DNA of 64,000 nt. It comes from Methanosarcina siciliae T4/M (lineage in GTDB: Archaea; Halobacteriota; Methanosarcinia; Methanosarcinales; Methanosarcinaceae). Positions within the stretch are counted from its first letter, which is position 1. Every line of letters begins with the position of its first letter. The position numbers were made by a program, and so were the translations under genes. Location of the stretch: contig NZ_CP009506.1 in NCBI RefSeq assembly GCF_000970085.1, positions 558,001 to 622,000 on the forward strand, written 5' to 3'. Shown in pieces: positions 9,439 through 19,510 of the stretch. The notes below the pieces were generated by a model. It searched no databases and was not told where the DNA came from. It saw only the letters and a program-made list of their open reading frames with translations.

Positions 9439-11745
9439 TTGAAAATAAAGGCATTGAAAATAAGTGCATTGATAGTTGTCTTCCTGCTGGCAATAACTCT
9501 TATTTCCGTGTCCGGCTGCATTGACAGCAGCAGCGAACCAGTTAACGAAACCGGCCTGGAAGAAATGACAGATAATCAAACAGATGATCAGAGCGATTCA
9601 TTTAATGATTCCATAAACACCGCTCCTGCAGAGAATTTCTCTGACAAGAGCAACACTCTTGAACTTGAAAAGGAAAGCTCCTTTTCCGGATATTACAGGA
9701 AAGAAAACCTGCAGTTAGAGGCTGATGTTCCAGCTTATTCCCTGCCTTTAAAGGCTTCTGAAATTGCGAATTATGACGATTTCATTCAACAAATTCCCCT
9801 GACAAACGAGAGTATGGATTTGCTGTACAAAAATGGATTTGTTGTAATTGAAAATCCGGCTATCGAAAATCTGCCTGGAGCAGGGAATACGCTGGTAAAT
9901 TCTACTTATAAAGACCTGAAAGTGGCTGATGTTCCTATTTTCATCACTTCGGATTCTCTTCTTCACCTTTATCATATCCAGTTTGATGAGACTTTAAAAA
10001 GGGCGGAATCTGAGGAATTTTTCGATGAACTCTGGAAACTTGACAAAGCTCTCCTTGATGCCTCCATAGAGGATTATGACAGTGCCTCAGGGCGAGAAAA
10101 GGAAGCTGCAAGAAGAAATGTTGCATACTTTGCAGCTGCTTTGAAGCTTCTTGAACCGGAATCTTACCAGATAGGGGAATCACGAGAAGATTCGGGAGAT
10201 ATTCTACTCTTCGACTCTCAGGAAGCAAAGCAGTACAGTGTCGAAGTCCCATCTTTTGTAAAAACCGACGTAGATGACGAGCTGCGCTTAATAGAAGCTC
10301 AGGAAGGCGGGGTATCTCCAATTTTCAAGTACGGGGAAGATTACTCTCAGTACACCCCAAGAGGCCATTACACTCGTTCTGAAAAGCTACAGAACTACTT
10401 CAAGGCCATGATGTGGCACGGCAGAATGAGTATGCTGCTCCAATCGGATATGATTTCTGCAGAAGACCCGGAAAAGGAAGCAAAAATTCAGACTATTCAG
10501 GCCTTTTTAATTTCCGACCATTTTGACAGGGATAAAGAGCTCCGGGACAGGTGGGACAGGATTTACGATGTAACGGCTTTCTATGTTGGTTATTCCGACG
10601 ACCTCGGGCCTTATGAATATGCAAAAGCCCTGGATACCGTCTTTGGGGATAATAGATATGGAGTGAGTTTCGATAACGAAAGCCTGGCAGAACTGAAAAC
10701 CGAGCTGGAAATATATGAAAGTCCGAAAATCTACGGCGGAACAGGTGGAATAATTCAGGCAGGCTCCGAAACTGAAAACAAAACTCTTGATGCCACAAAG
10801 GGTTTCAGGCTCATGGGTCAGCGCTATACCCCTGATTCCTATATCTTCCAGAAACTCTATCCTCCAGCCCTGAATGTCATGGATCTTCTCGGTTCTGAAA
10901 GAGCCACGGAACACCTTAAAAATATGGGTATTTCCGAAAATGCAGAATATGAAATCAGCCATCAATCTCTTGAAAATGAATTCGGAGCTTTTGATGAAGA
11001 AGACTGGAACAAAAACCTTTACTGGGCTCAACTATATGCCTTAAAGCCCCTCCTGGTAAGTTATCCTGAGGGGTATCCCACTTTCATGCAGACCGCAGCC
11101 TGGGAAGATAAACAGCTTAATGCCGCCCTTGCTTCCTGGACCGAGCTCAGGCACGACACTATCCTCTATGCAAAACAGGCTTACTTCATGGGCTCTCCTC
11201 AAATTCAGGAAGAAAAACCTGTAGAGGGATATGTGGAACCGGTTCCGGAGTTTTATGCCCGGATGCTTGCCCTTACCAGAATGGCACATTCCGGATTAAA
11301 TGATATGGAAGTGCTTGATGAGCAGTCGGATAAAGACTTTACAACTCTTGAAAACACCCTTGAAAGGCTGCTGGAAATCTCAATTAAAGAGCTTGAAAAC
11401 GAAGAGCTGACGGATGAAGAGTACGAGTTCATCAGGAATTTCGACCAGAATATAGCTCCAATGCTTGAGAACGTAGATATCAAGTCCCAGATGTCCACTC
11501 TGGTTGCGGATGTTTATACAGGTCCGGGAGGAAATGTCTTGGAAGAAGGGACCGGAAAACTGGACCTGATGGTTGTAGCTTATAAACAGCCTGACGGCAG
11601 GATCGTGCTTGGAGCAGGCCCTGTAATGAGTTACTATGAGTTCTGGCAGCCCTCAGGGGAAAGGTTGACTGATGAAGAATGGAGATCGATGCTGAATAAT
11701 AACCCTCCTGAAAGACCGGAGTGGACAAGTTCCTTTAGGGGGTAA
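9439..11745 (+). CDS. DUF3160-type surface lipoprotein, paralog 1
   Basis: 768 residues. The N-terminus ends in the lipobox SVSGC (Cys27), then a flexible acidic Ser/Asn/Glu-rich linker, then a ~700-residue domain shared with the two paralogs at 11833 and 17020 (landmarks FITSDSLLHLYHIQFDETLK, RGHYTRSEKLQNYFKAMMWH, SDHFDRDKELRDRWDRIYDV, GAGPVMSYYEFWQPSGERLT). I believe this is the DUF3160 family, function unknown. The conserved aromatic/His-rich core suggests an enzyme or binding protein at the cell surface, which is inference. The start is TTG 9439 with GAGGGA at 9427-9432; the same TTG context recurs in paralog 2. Confidence 0.75.
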   Translation: MKIKALKISALIVVFLLAITLISVSGCIDSSSEPVNETGLEEMTDNQTDDQSDSFNDSINTAPAENFSDKSNTLELEKESSFSGYYRKENLQLEADVPAYSLPLKASEIANYDDFIQQIPLTNESMDLLYKNGFVVIENPAIENLPGAGNTLVNSTYKDLKVADVPIFITSDSLLHLYHIQFDETLKRAESEEFFDELWKLDKALLDASIEDYDSASGREKEAARRNVAYFAAALKLLEPESYQIGESREDSGDILLFDSQEAKQYSVEVPSFVKTDVDDELRLIEAQEGGVSPIFKYGEDYSQYTPRGHYTRSEKLQNYFKAMMWHGRMSMLLQSDMISAEDPEKEAKIQTIQAFLISDHFDRDKELRDRWDRIYDVTAFYVGYSDDLGPYEYAKALDTVFGDNRYGVSFDNESLAELKTELEIYESPKIYGGTGGIIQAGSETENKTLDATKGFRLMGQRYTPDSYIFQKLYPPALNVMDLLGSERATEHLKNMGISENAEYEISHQSLENEFGAFDEEDWNKNLYWAQLYALKPLLVSYPEGYPTFMQTAAWEDKQLNAALASWTELRHDTILYAKQAYFMGSPQIQEEKPVEGYVEPVPEFYARMLALTRMAHSGLNDMEVLDEQSDKDFTTLENTLERLLEISIKELENEELTDEEYEFIRNFDQNIAPMLENVDIKSQMSTLVADVYTGPGGNVLEEGTGKLDLMVVAYKQPDGRIVLGAGPVMSYYEFWQPSGERLTDEEWRSMLNNNPPERPEWTSSFRG

Positions 11746-11832
11746 AAGATGCCATTCTGAATAGGCTATCTTTTTCATTTTCTTTTTTGAGCCGGTTCAC
11801 TAAAACCAAATTCAAGATGTGAGGGATTTGAT

Positions 11833-14235
11833 TTGAAAATAAGGACATTGATAGTTATCTGTCTGCTGGCAATAACTCTTATTTCCGGGTCTGGCTGCAT
11901 TGACAGCAGCAGCGAACCAGTCCAAGAAACCGGCCTTGAAGAAATGACTGGTAACCTGAACACTAACAATAGCGACCCTGTTATAGAGACATTTTTGGAA
12001 GAAATGACTGATAGATCGGATGATTCATTTAATGATACCAGGGAAACTATTTCTGTATCTGTAGAGAATTTCTCTGACAGGAGCAATGCCCTTGAACTTG
12101 AAAAACAAAGCGCCTTTTCCGGATATTACAGTAAAGAAAACCTGCAGTTCGAGGCCGACGTTCCCGCTTATTCTTTGCCTCTAAAGGCTTCAGAGCTTGA
12201 GAATTATTATTATTTCACTCAACAGATCCCCCTTACAAACGAAAACAGGAACTTATTGTACAAAAACGGGTTTGTTGTGATTGAAAATGAGGTTACTGAG
12301 AACCGATTTAAAGCTGAGCAGGTAAATGCAACTTACAGGAGCCTTAAAGTGGCTGGGGTCCCGATCTTCATCACAACGGATTCTCTTCTTCACCTTTATC
12401 ATATCCAGTTTGATGAGACTTTAAAAAGAGTCGAAGAAGAGGAGTTTTATGATAAGCTCTGGGAACTTGATAAAGCTTTTCTTGAAGCTTCCATAGAGGA
12501 CTATAATGAGGCAAAAGAAAACAATTCTTCATCTGAAGAAGTAATAGAGGCTGCAAGAAGAAATGTTGCATATTTTGCAGTAGCCCTTAGTTTGCTTGAA
12601 GAGAAACCGGATCCAAACAGGATCGAAGTCAAATCCACAGAGAAGCAGGGTTCCGAAGAATACGGCTTTGAAGTTCCTTCATTTGTAAAAGAAGAGGTTG
12701 AAGCCGAACTCTCTTTGATACAAGCTCACGAAGGATTTGCTCGCTCTCCGATTTTCCTGTATGAAGAAGATTACTCTCAGTACGTCCCAAGAGGACATTA
12801 CACGTCCTCTGAAAAGCTGATTAACTATTTCAGAGCCATGATGTGGCACGGTAGAATAAGTATGCTGCTCCGGTCGGACCTTCTCACTGCAGAAGAGCAA
12901 ACAGTGGAAGGTTCAGCTACGGAAGATTCAACGGCAGGAGAATCAGCTTTGGAAATGTCAGAAAAGAAAGCAAAAATTCAGACTATTCAGGCCCTTTTAA
13001 TTTCTGACCATTTTGACAGGGACGAAAACCTTCGGACCAGATGGGATCGGATCTACGATGTAACAGCTTTCTATGTAGGTTTTTCCGATGACCTCGGACC
13101 TTATGAATACGCAACAGCTCTGAATGCCGTTTTTGGGGACGATAGAGGAAGAGTAAGCTTCGACAACGAAAGCTTCACGGCACTTAAAGTGGAACTGGAA
13201 AAATATGAAAGTCCGAAAATCTACGGTGGAACAGGGAATATGATTCTTACAGGTTCCGAAACTGAAAATGAAACTCTTGACGCCACAAAAGGTTTCAGGT
13301 TCATGGGTCAACGATATGTTCCGGACTCCTATATTCTCCAGGTTCTGCATCCTCCTGCTCTGAATATAATGTGCCTTCTCGGTTCTGAAAGAGCCGGAGA
13401 ACATCTTATAAACCTAAATATTTCAGAAAGTGAATCTTATAAAGTGCGTTACCGATCTCTTGAAAATGAATTTGGAGCTCTTGATGAAGATGAGTGGAAC
13501 AAAAACCTTTACTGGGCTCAACTATATGCCTTAAAGCCCCTCCTTGCAAGCTATCCGGCGGGTTATCCTACCTTTATGCAGACCGAAGCCTGGGAAGATA
13601 AGCAGCTTAACACAGCCCTCGCCTCCTGGACCGAACTCCGGCGTGATACTATTCTCTATGCGAAGCAGGCTTACTCTACAGGTGCACTCTATGTGCCACC
13701 GGAGGAAAAACCGGTCCAAGGCTATGTGGAGCCGGTACCTGAATTTTATGCAAGGATGCTCGCCCTTACCAGAATGGCACATACCGGGCTGGCTGAAATG
13801 GAAGTGCTTGATGAGCAGTCAGATAGAGACTTTACAACTCTTGAAAAAACCCTCGAAAAACTGCTGGAAATCTCGATTAAAGAGCTTGAAAATAAAGAGC
13901 TGACGGATGAAGAGTACGAGTTCATTAGAAATTTCGACCAGAATATAGCTCCAATGCTTGAGGACATCGATGGGGATGCCCAGAGCTCTGTCATGGTTGC
14001 GGATGTCTACACAAATCTGGGGAGTGTTTTGGAAGAAGGGACCGGAAAACTGGACCTGATGGTTGTAGCTTATAAACAGCCTGACGGCAGGATAGTTCTT
14101 GGAGCAGGTCCTGTAATGAGTTATTATGAGTTCTTGCAGCCTTCAGGAGAAAGGTTGACTGATGAAGAATGGAGAGAAATGTTAGAGAATAACCCTCCTG
14201 AAAGGCCGGAATGGGTTGAGTCTTTTAAGACGTAA
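11833..14235 (+). CDS. DUF3160-type surface lipoprotein, paralog 2
   Basis: 800 residues, with the same architecture as its neighbour at 9439: TTG start, lipobox SGSGC (Cys22), acidic linker and the long conserved domain. It differs by a longer linker (repeated LEEMT motif) and a Ser/Glu/Ala-rich insertion around residue 360, where paralog 3 carries a different insertion and paralog 1 has none. Upstream, the 26 bases before the start (CAAGATGTGAGGGATTTGA) are nearly the same as those of paralog 1. Together with the next gene (14496) this forms a two-gene unit duplicated at 17020-20050. Confidence 0.75.
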   Translation: MKIRTLIVICLLAITLISGSGCIDSSSEPVQETGLEEMTGNLNTNNSDPVIETFLEEMTDRSDDSFNDTRETISVSVENFSDRSNALELEKQSAFSGYYSKENLQFEADVPAYSLPLKASELENYYYFTQQIPLTNENRNLLYKNGFVVIENEVTENRFKAEQVNATYRSLKVAGVPIFITTDSLLHLYHIQFDETLKRVEEEEFYDKLWELDKAFLEASIEDYNEAKENNSSSEEVIEAARRNVAYFAVALSLLEEKPDPNRIEVKSTEKQGSEEYGFEVPSFVKEEVEAELSLIQAHEGFARSPIFLYEEDYSQYVPRGHYTSSEKLINYFRAMMWHGRISMLLRSDLLTAEEQTVEGSATEDSTAGESALEMSEKKAKIQTIQALLISDHFDRDENLRTRWDRIYDVTAFYVGFSDDLGPYEYATALNAVFGDDRGRVSFDNESFTALKVELEKYESPKIYGGTGNMILTGSETENETLDATKGFRFMGQRYVPDSYILQVLHPPALNIMCLLGSERAGEHLINLNISESESYKVRYRSLENEFGALDEDEWNKNLYWAQLYALKPLLASYPAGYPTFMQTEAWEDKQLNTALASWTELRRDTILYAKQAYSTGALYVPPEEKPVQGYVEPVPEFYARMLALTRMAHTGLAEMEVLDEQSDRDFTTLEKTLEKLLEISIKELENKELTDEEYEFIRNFDQNIAPMLEDIDGDAQSSVMVADVYTNLGSVLEEGTGKLDLMVVAYKQPDGRIVLGAGPVMSYYEFLQPSGERLTDEEWREMLENNPPERPEWVESFKT

Positions 14236-14319
14236 AAGATGTTGTTCTTTATGGCTTCTTTTCCCTTCATTTTTCTTTCATGGATATGCTTGGGTAGCCC
14301 GGAAAAAACAGTAACATTT

Positions 14320-14420
14320 AGAATTCTGTAACTCTACAACTCCGCAACTTCATAACTCTGTACCTATAACTCTGTACCCATAACTCTGTACCTCTATGAT
14401 TCTATACCTATATATCATAA
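14320..14420. repeat. degenerate tandem repeats
   Basis: A run of imperfect ~15-bp units built on ATAACTCTGTACC and AACTCTACAACTCCGC lies between the lipoprotein gene and the next gene. The equivalent spot after paralog 3 has only two short units (ATAACTCT), so the array expanded after the segment was duplicated. Confidence 0.7.
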
Positions 14421-14495
14421 ATCTTAATAAGTTACAGAACATTTAAAGCCACTGGTGGTCAGGGAGGAATAATTCTGGACGGAAATAAATGGTTT

Positions 14496-15008
14496 ATGCT
14501 GGTGATTCTTGGTTTTCTTTCGGCAATTTTTCTTTTATCCCTCTATGAATCCGGAAATTTGCCCCTGGGTATGAATGACGTTGATAATTCTGGAGGGATT
14601 AACAGAGAGCCCGGATCGGAAATATTAAGAAAAATATACGTGAATGATAGTGATTTTCAAAACCTGACAAAAGGCAACTATACCTATGAAGTTGGAATCT
14701 TCAATGAAACAGGGGAATCTGTCGCATATATCCGGATTAATGGCTGGTATATTCACGAAGTAACTGTTGAGCTGCAAAACGGTACATTAAAAACCGTTGG
14801 ACCTTCCGATTCTCTGGAAGATCTTTACATGGAAGCTGATTCCCTGAACGGGTCCGTAATATCCACTTCTTCTAAAATTACAGGCGGAGAATTCTACATA
14901 ATAACTATTGACACGCCAAACGAGACGGTGAGATCGATTGAAAAGGTGGACGAACTGCCTGACTGGACTGCAGAAGCTGAAGTAGTGGGAGCTGAGCTTA
15001 TTCCCTGA
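14496..15008 (+). CDS. single-pass membrane-anchored exterior protein, unknown function (copy 1)
   Basis: 170 residues from ATG 14496. One N-terminal membrane segment (LVILGFLSAIFLLSLYE), then a ~130-residue outside domain with sequons. It is the paralog of the gene at 19511 (conserved RKIYVNDSDFQNLTKGNY, YIRINGWYIH, GGEFYxI). The start is uncertain: GGAGG 14463-14467 is 28 bases before this ATG but only 7 before an in-frame CTG at 14475, and the homology to copy 2 extends upstream to that point (LDGNKW versus LDESKW). Function not recognised; its constant pairing with a DUF3160 lipoprotein suggests they act together. Confidence 0.65.
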   Translation: MLVILGFLSAIFLLSLYESGNLPLGMNDVDNSGGINREPGSEILRKIYVNDSDFQNLTKGNYTYEVGIFNETGESVAYIRINGWYIHEVTVELQNGTLKTVGPSDSLEDLYMEADSLNGSVISTSSKITGGEFYIITIDTPNETVRSIEKVDELPDWTAEAEVVGAELIP

Positions 15009-15069
15009 CATGACCTGACATTATCATGCAAATCCGTTTGTTAATTAAATAACCTGTGGAGAACTCTAT

Positions 15070-16248
15070 ATGAAGAATAAATCCAAAAGATATTTACTGC
15101 TCATCCTGTTCCTGGTATCCCTATCCATTTTTATTTCAGGTTGTGGGGGGAAATCCGGTGGTGAAGGGGTTACATCTGACATACGGCCCGACGGTGAAGA
15201 AGTCGTATATAACATGCAGATGAAAATGGATAGTCTTGAAGACTATTCTTTCACAATGTATGTAAATTCAAGTTTAAGAGGGCAGAATCCGGAAATATAT
15301 GAAGTTGTCTGGAAAAAGCCTGATTTAATGAAAATGATTCTTTTAGGTCCGGATAATGATACGAAAATAATCATGGTCTCTGACGGAGATTTTCAATGGA
15401 TTTACAGTTCCGAATCCGAGACTGTTTTCAAAGCGGAAACTTCGGATGACTTTGACGGTTTGAAACTTTTTGAGCCTGACGTTTACGCTGGTTTTTTGAA
15501 CGGTTTCGTCCTTAGTGGGAGGTCCCCTTCTATCCTCGGGACCGAAAATATAGATGGGAAAAGCGTATATTTGCTTGAGCTCTCACCCTCTGGGAATAAT
15601 GAATCACTTCAATCGAAATCAAGAATATGGGTCGACAGCGAAAACTGGATGTTTCTCGGGTATGAACTATATGACAGCAAAGGAAATGTTTATCTTGACA
15701 TGGAAATTAGGGACCTGAGATTGAATACGGGAATTCCGGATTCTGAATTTGAGTTTAATATTCCGGATGGGGCACAGGTAAAGGTATTGGAGCCGGAAGA
15801 CTTCAAAAACGAGCCTGAAAAAATGACGCTTGAAGAAGCAAAACAACTTACTGATTTTGAAATACTTATCCCTGAATATCTCCCGGAAGGATATGAATTT
15901 AATTATTCTACGGTATCTTCCGGTATCGATACGCCTTATTCCACTTTTCTCCATAGCAGCTTCGGCATTTTTGCAGGATACCCTCGCGAAAAGGTCACTC
16001 TGGTATATACTAATGGGGAAGACGAAATACGTATTGTAGAAAGCATTTCTGAACAGAGTTTACCTGAAACTCAGGATTTTGAACTTGAAGGAGAGCCTGT
16101 TCCGGTCAATAACAAGTCCGGTACGATTTCTTCGGTATTTGGAGGAAATATGAAAGCCCTGACCTGGCAAGATGGGGAATTCGAAATTACTATTATTTCT
16201 TCTCTTGATAAGGGGGAGCTGCTTAATATCGCAGGATCCTTCTCCTGA
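15070..16248 (+). CDS. LolA-fold-like lipoprotein with DUF4367-like C-terminus
   Basis: 392 residues: signal peptide with lipobox FISGC (Cys25), a ~210-residue domain resembling lipoprotein-carrier / outer-membrane lipoprotein-sorting proteins (YEVVWKKPDLMKM, SRIWVDSENWMFLGYELYD), then a C-terminal ~150-residue part resembling DUF4367 (LPEGYEFN...EKVTLVYTNGEDEIRIVES...ALTWQDGEFEITI). Such proteins may bind lipid or a hydrophobic ligand on the outside of the membrane, which is inference from the fold. ATG 15070 has GTGGAG 11-16 bases upstream. Its 3' end and downstream leader have been copied twice further along (21300 and 24845). Confidence 0.65.
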   Translation: MKNKSKRYLLLILFLVSLSIFISGCGGKSGGEGVTSDIRPDGEEVVYNMQMKMDSLEDYSFTMYVNSSLRGQNPEIYEVVWKKPDLMKMILLGPDNDTKIIMVSDGDFQWIYSSESETVFKAETSDDFDGLKLFEPDVYAGFLNGFVLSGRSPSILGTENIDGKSVYLLELSPSGNNESLQSKSRIWVDSENWMFLGYELYDSKGNVYLDMEIRDLRLNTGIPDSEFEFNIPDGAQVKVLEPEDFKNEPEKMTLEEAKQLTDFEILIPEYLPEGYEFNYSTVSSGIDTPYSTFLHSSFGIFAGYPREKVTLVYTNGEDEIRIVESISEQSLPETQDFELEGEPVPVNNKSGTISSVFGGNMKALTWQDGEFEITIISSLDKGELLNIAGSFS

Positions 16249-16459
16249 CATCCGAGAAGTTTTCAGAATGAATGAAGTAAGGGTGAAGTTACAGACTTCA
16301 CATTCTTTTTTTTGTAATATAAGTACTGGCGACATTTGGGAGTTACAATCATCCTGTCAAAATCATCATGTAATTTCTCACATAAAGTGTTACAACTGAT
16401 GAAAGTAATCGTAAATTCAGCGTTTATTGTTAGATGATATGGTGAAAAACTTTATACTT

Positions 16460-16550
16460 TATATAATATATCTGAGAAAATAGTTTGTGGAGTTCAAACG
16501 CACCTTCCAGAGTAGATTTGAACTCCATTGTGCCCGGAGGCATGGTTAGT
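16460..16550 (+). promoter_or_regulatory. leader cassette copy C: TATA box and 5' hairpin (distal pairing lost)
   Basis: TATATAA at 16460, then GGAGTTCAAA 16489-16498 pairing perfectly with TTTGAACTCC 16517-16526 (10 bp). The GGAGGCA strand is present at 16536-16542, but its partner is missing. The expected position (~16586) is where the MITE starts. The next downstream gene is the DUF3160 lipoprotein at 17020, with its own TATA-like box (ACATATAAA, about 16916), so this copy may no longer drive a gene. Confidence 0.6.
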
Positions 16551-16582
16551 GTTAGCTTTGCGGTTATTTAACGTGGTGACTA

Positions 16583-16720
16583 TAAGAGCCTATCCGAAAA
16601 GTCGATAATGGCATGTTGCAAAGATTACGAGAAGGCTATAATATCCGGGTTCCGTTCCGGTTGTGTATTGCTCAATGTAAAAGTTATAGCAAACTGCAGC
16701 ACTTTTCGGATAGGTTCTTA
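16583..16720. mobile_element. MITE-like non-coding element, ~138 bp
   Basis: Terminal inverted repeats TAAGAGCCTATCCGAAAAGT (16583-16602) and ACTTTTCGGATAGGTTCTTA (16701-16720) enclose ~100 bases with no open frame. The ends match those of the IS5-like element at 25393 in 16 of 17 positions, so that family or a relative probably mobilises it. The exact target duplication is unclear. The rest of the gap up to 17019 holds a possible TATA box near 16916. Confidence 0.8.
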
Positions 16721-17019
16721 ATTTTTACAGGTAGCTAATGTTTCCAGATACCTGATGTCTCACAGGACTTTTGTTATTTCGCTGCAAATACACTTGCAGT
16801 AGGTATGGTCATATAATCTTTCTGTCCAAAGTCTCAAACAATCAAAGGTAGGGGAATAAGCACATACCTGAAATGAATGTGAAAACAGTCATTTCGAAAG
16901 TTTTACCTGGAAAACATATAAAGAGATAACTAATATTTCGTGTAAAGTTAGTTTTCCGATTTTCTATAAACGTGCCAGCCACAGATATGCTTATTATTGC
17001 AGTTTTGAAGGGATCTCAA

Positions 17020-19356
17020 TTGAAAATAAGGACATCGATAGTTATATTTTTACTGGTGGTTTCACTGATACCTGGATCGGGCTGTATTGATAGCAGTAGC
17101 GAACCTGTCAATGAAACGAAACCGGATGAAGGAACAGACAATCAGGACGGTTCGTCCAGTGATACAGCAGAAACCTCTCCTCCAGAGAATTTCTCCGGGA
17201 AGAGCAATACTCTTGAGCTTGAAAATGAAGCCTCCTTTTCCGGCTATTACAGGAAAGAAAACCTGCAGTTTGAGGCTGATGTTCCCGCTTATTCTCTGCC
17301 TCTAAAGGCTTCCAAAATTACAAATTATGACGATTTTATCCAAAAAATTCCTCTGACGAACAAGAACAGGGACTTACTGTACAAAAACGGGTTTGTTGTA
17401 ATTGAAAGCAGAGCTGCTGGAAACCTGTTTGAGGCAGAGCCGGTAAGAGTAAACGAGACTTACAACGCCCTGAAAACGGCTGACGTTCCTATTTTCATCA
17501 CGTCGGACTCTCTTCTTCATCTTTACCACATCCAGTTTGATGAGACCTTAAAAAAGGTAGAAGAGGACGAATTTTATGACGATTTGTGGAAACTTGACAA
17601 AGCTTTTCTTGAAGCCTCCATAGAGGATTATAACAGGTCGATAGAGGATAAAGCCTCTGAAGAAGTAACGGAAGCTGCAAGAAGAAATGTTGCGTACTTC
17701 ACCGTGGCTTTGAGCCTGCTCCAGCCGAAACCTGAGCAGATAGAGCAATCACAGATATATTTAGGGAAAACCAGACTTTTTGACCCTAAGAATGTGAAAC
17801 AATACAGTGTAGAAATCCCTTCATTTGTAAAAGCCGATGTAGAAACCGAACTTGCCCTGATAGAAGCGCAAAAAGGAGAAATATCTCCAATTTTCAAGTA
17901 TTATGAAGATTATTCACAGTACATTCCAAGAGGGCACTATACAACATCTGAGAAATTAACTAACTATTTTAAGGCCATGATGTGGCACGGTAGAATGAGC
18001 ATGCTCCTTCGGCCGGACATGATCATTTCAGAAGAATCAATGGCAAAAGAATCAGTTGCGGAAAAATCAGCTGTGGAAGAATCCGAAAAGGAGTCCAGAA
18101 TTCAGACAATTCAGGCCCTTTTGATTTCTGACCATTTTGACAGGGACAAAAACCTCCGGGACAGATGGGACAGAATTTACGATGTGACAGCTCTTTATGT
18201 CGGTTTTTCCGACGATCTCGGGCCTTATGAATATGCAAAAGCTCTGGATACCGTCTTTGGGAATGATAGAGAAGAACCAAGCTTCGATAGTGAAAACCTT
18301 ACAGCACTGAAGACCGAGCTGGAAAGATATGAAAGCCCGAAAATCTATGGAGGTAGCGGGGAAATAATTCCGTCAGGCTCAGAAACTGGAAACGAAACTC
18401 TTGAGGCCACGAAAGAGTTCAGGTTCATGGGGCAGCGCTACACTCCGGACTCTTATGTTCTCCAGAAACTCAATCCTCCAGCCCTGAACATCATGGACCT
18501 TCTGGGTTCTGAAAGAGCCAGAGAACATCTAAAAAATATGGGTGTTTCCGAAAACGAAGAGTATAATAGGCGCTACCAATCTCTGGAAAGTGAATTTGGA
18601 GCTTTTGATGAAGAAGAATGGAATAAAAATATCTACTGGTCTCAACTGTACACCTTAAAACCTCTCCTTGTAAGCTACCCGGAAGGTTACCCTACCTTCA
18701 TGCAGACCAAAGCCTGGGAAGATAAGCAGCTTAACACGGCCCTTGCTTCCTGGACAGAACTCAGGCATGATACTATCCTCTATGCAAAGCAGGCCTACTT
18801 CATAAGTGCGTTCTATAATCTGGAAGAAAAACCTGTGAAAGGATATGTGGAGCCAGTCCCTGAATTCTATGCCAGGATGCTTGCCCTTACAAAAATGGCG
18901 CATAGTGGGCTGGCTGAAATGGAAGTACTTGACGAACAGTCGGATAAAGACTTTACAACTCTTGAAAGCACTCTTGAAAAACTGCTGGAAATCTCGATTA
19001 AAGAGCTTGAAAATAAAGAGTTGAAAGATGAAGAATATGAGTTTATTAAGAATTTCGAACAAAACATAGCCCCGATGCTTGCGAACATAGACGAGGATTC
19101 CCAGAGCTCTGTCATGGTTGCCGATGTATACACAGAGGAAAGGAAGGCTCTGGAAGAAGGAACCGGGAAACTGGACCTGATAGTAGTAGCCTATAAACAG
19201 CCTGACGGCAGGATAGTGCTTGGAGCAGGCCCTGTAATGAGTTATTATGAGTTCTGGCAGCCTTCAGGAGAAAGGTTGACTGATGAAGAATGGGGAGAAA
19301 TGTTAGAAAATAACCCTCCTGAAAGGCCGGAATGGGTTGAGTCTTTTAAGGCGTAA
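17020..19356 (+). CDS. DUF3160-type surface lipoprotein, paralog 3
   Basis: 778 residues from TTG 17020. The open frame extends upstream to GTG 16972, but alignment with the two paralogs (all begin LKIK/LKIR after a TTG) and AAGGGA 9 bases upstream favour TTG 17020. Lipobox GSGC (Cys22), acidic linker, then the ~700-residue conserved domain. The Ser/Glu-rich insertion near residue 345 differs from that of paralog 2. The gene plus its 3' flank (GATGCTGTTCTTTATGGC...) and the following gene repeat the block at 11833-15008. Function unknown. Confidence 0.75.
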   Translation: MKIRTSIVIFLLVVSLIPGSGCIDSSSEPVNETKPDEGTDNQDGSSSDTAETSPPENFSGKSNTLELENEASFSGYYRKENLQFEADVPAYSLPLKASKITNYDDFIQKIPLTNKNRDLLYKNGFVVIESRAAGNLFEAEPVRVNETYNALKTADVPIFITSDSLLHLYHIQFDETLKKVEEDEFYDDLWKLDKAFLEASIEDYNRSIEDKASEEVTEAARRNVAYFTVALSLLQPKPEQIEQSQIYLGKTRLFDPKNVKQYSVEIPSFVKADVETELALIEAQKGEISPIFKYYEDYSQYIPRGHYTTSEKLTNYFKAMMWHGRMSMLLRPDMIISEESMAKESVAEKSAVEESEKESRIQTIQALLISDHFDRDKNLRDRWDRIYDVTALYVGFSDDLGPYEYAKALDTVFGNDREEPSFDSENLTALKTELERYESPKIYGGSGEIIPSGSETGNETLEATKEFRFMGQRYTPDSYVLQKLNPPALNIMDLLGSERAREHLKNMGVSENEEYNRRYQSLESEFGAFDEEEWNKNIYWSQLYTLKPLLVSYPEGYPTFMQTKAWEDKQLNTALASWTELRHDTILYAKQAYFISAFYNLEEKPVKGYVEPVPEFYARMLALTKMAHSGLAEMEVLDEQSDKDFTTLESTLEKLLEISIKELENKELKDEEYEFIKNFEQNIAPMLANIDEDSQSSVMVADVYTEERKALEEGTGKLDLIVVAYKQPDGRIVLGAGPVMSYYEFWQPSGERLTDEEWGEMLENNPPERPEWVESFKA

Positions 19357-19510
19357 AAGATGCTGTTCTTTATGGCTTCTTTTTCCCTTCATTTTCCTTT
19401 CATGGATATGCTTGCGTAGCCCGGAAAAAAGCAGTAACATCCAGGGCTCTATAACTCTAAAATTCTAAATAAGACACAGAATATTTATAGACACTGATGG
19501 TCAGGGAGGA

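Noticed and set aside
16972..17019. GTG start for DUF3160 paralog 3
   Set aside because: The 16 extra residues are absent in both paralogs, and TTG 17020 has the conserved start context.
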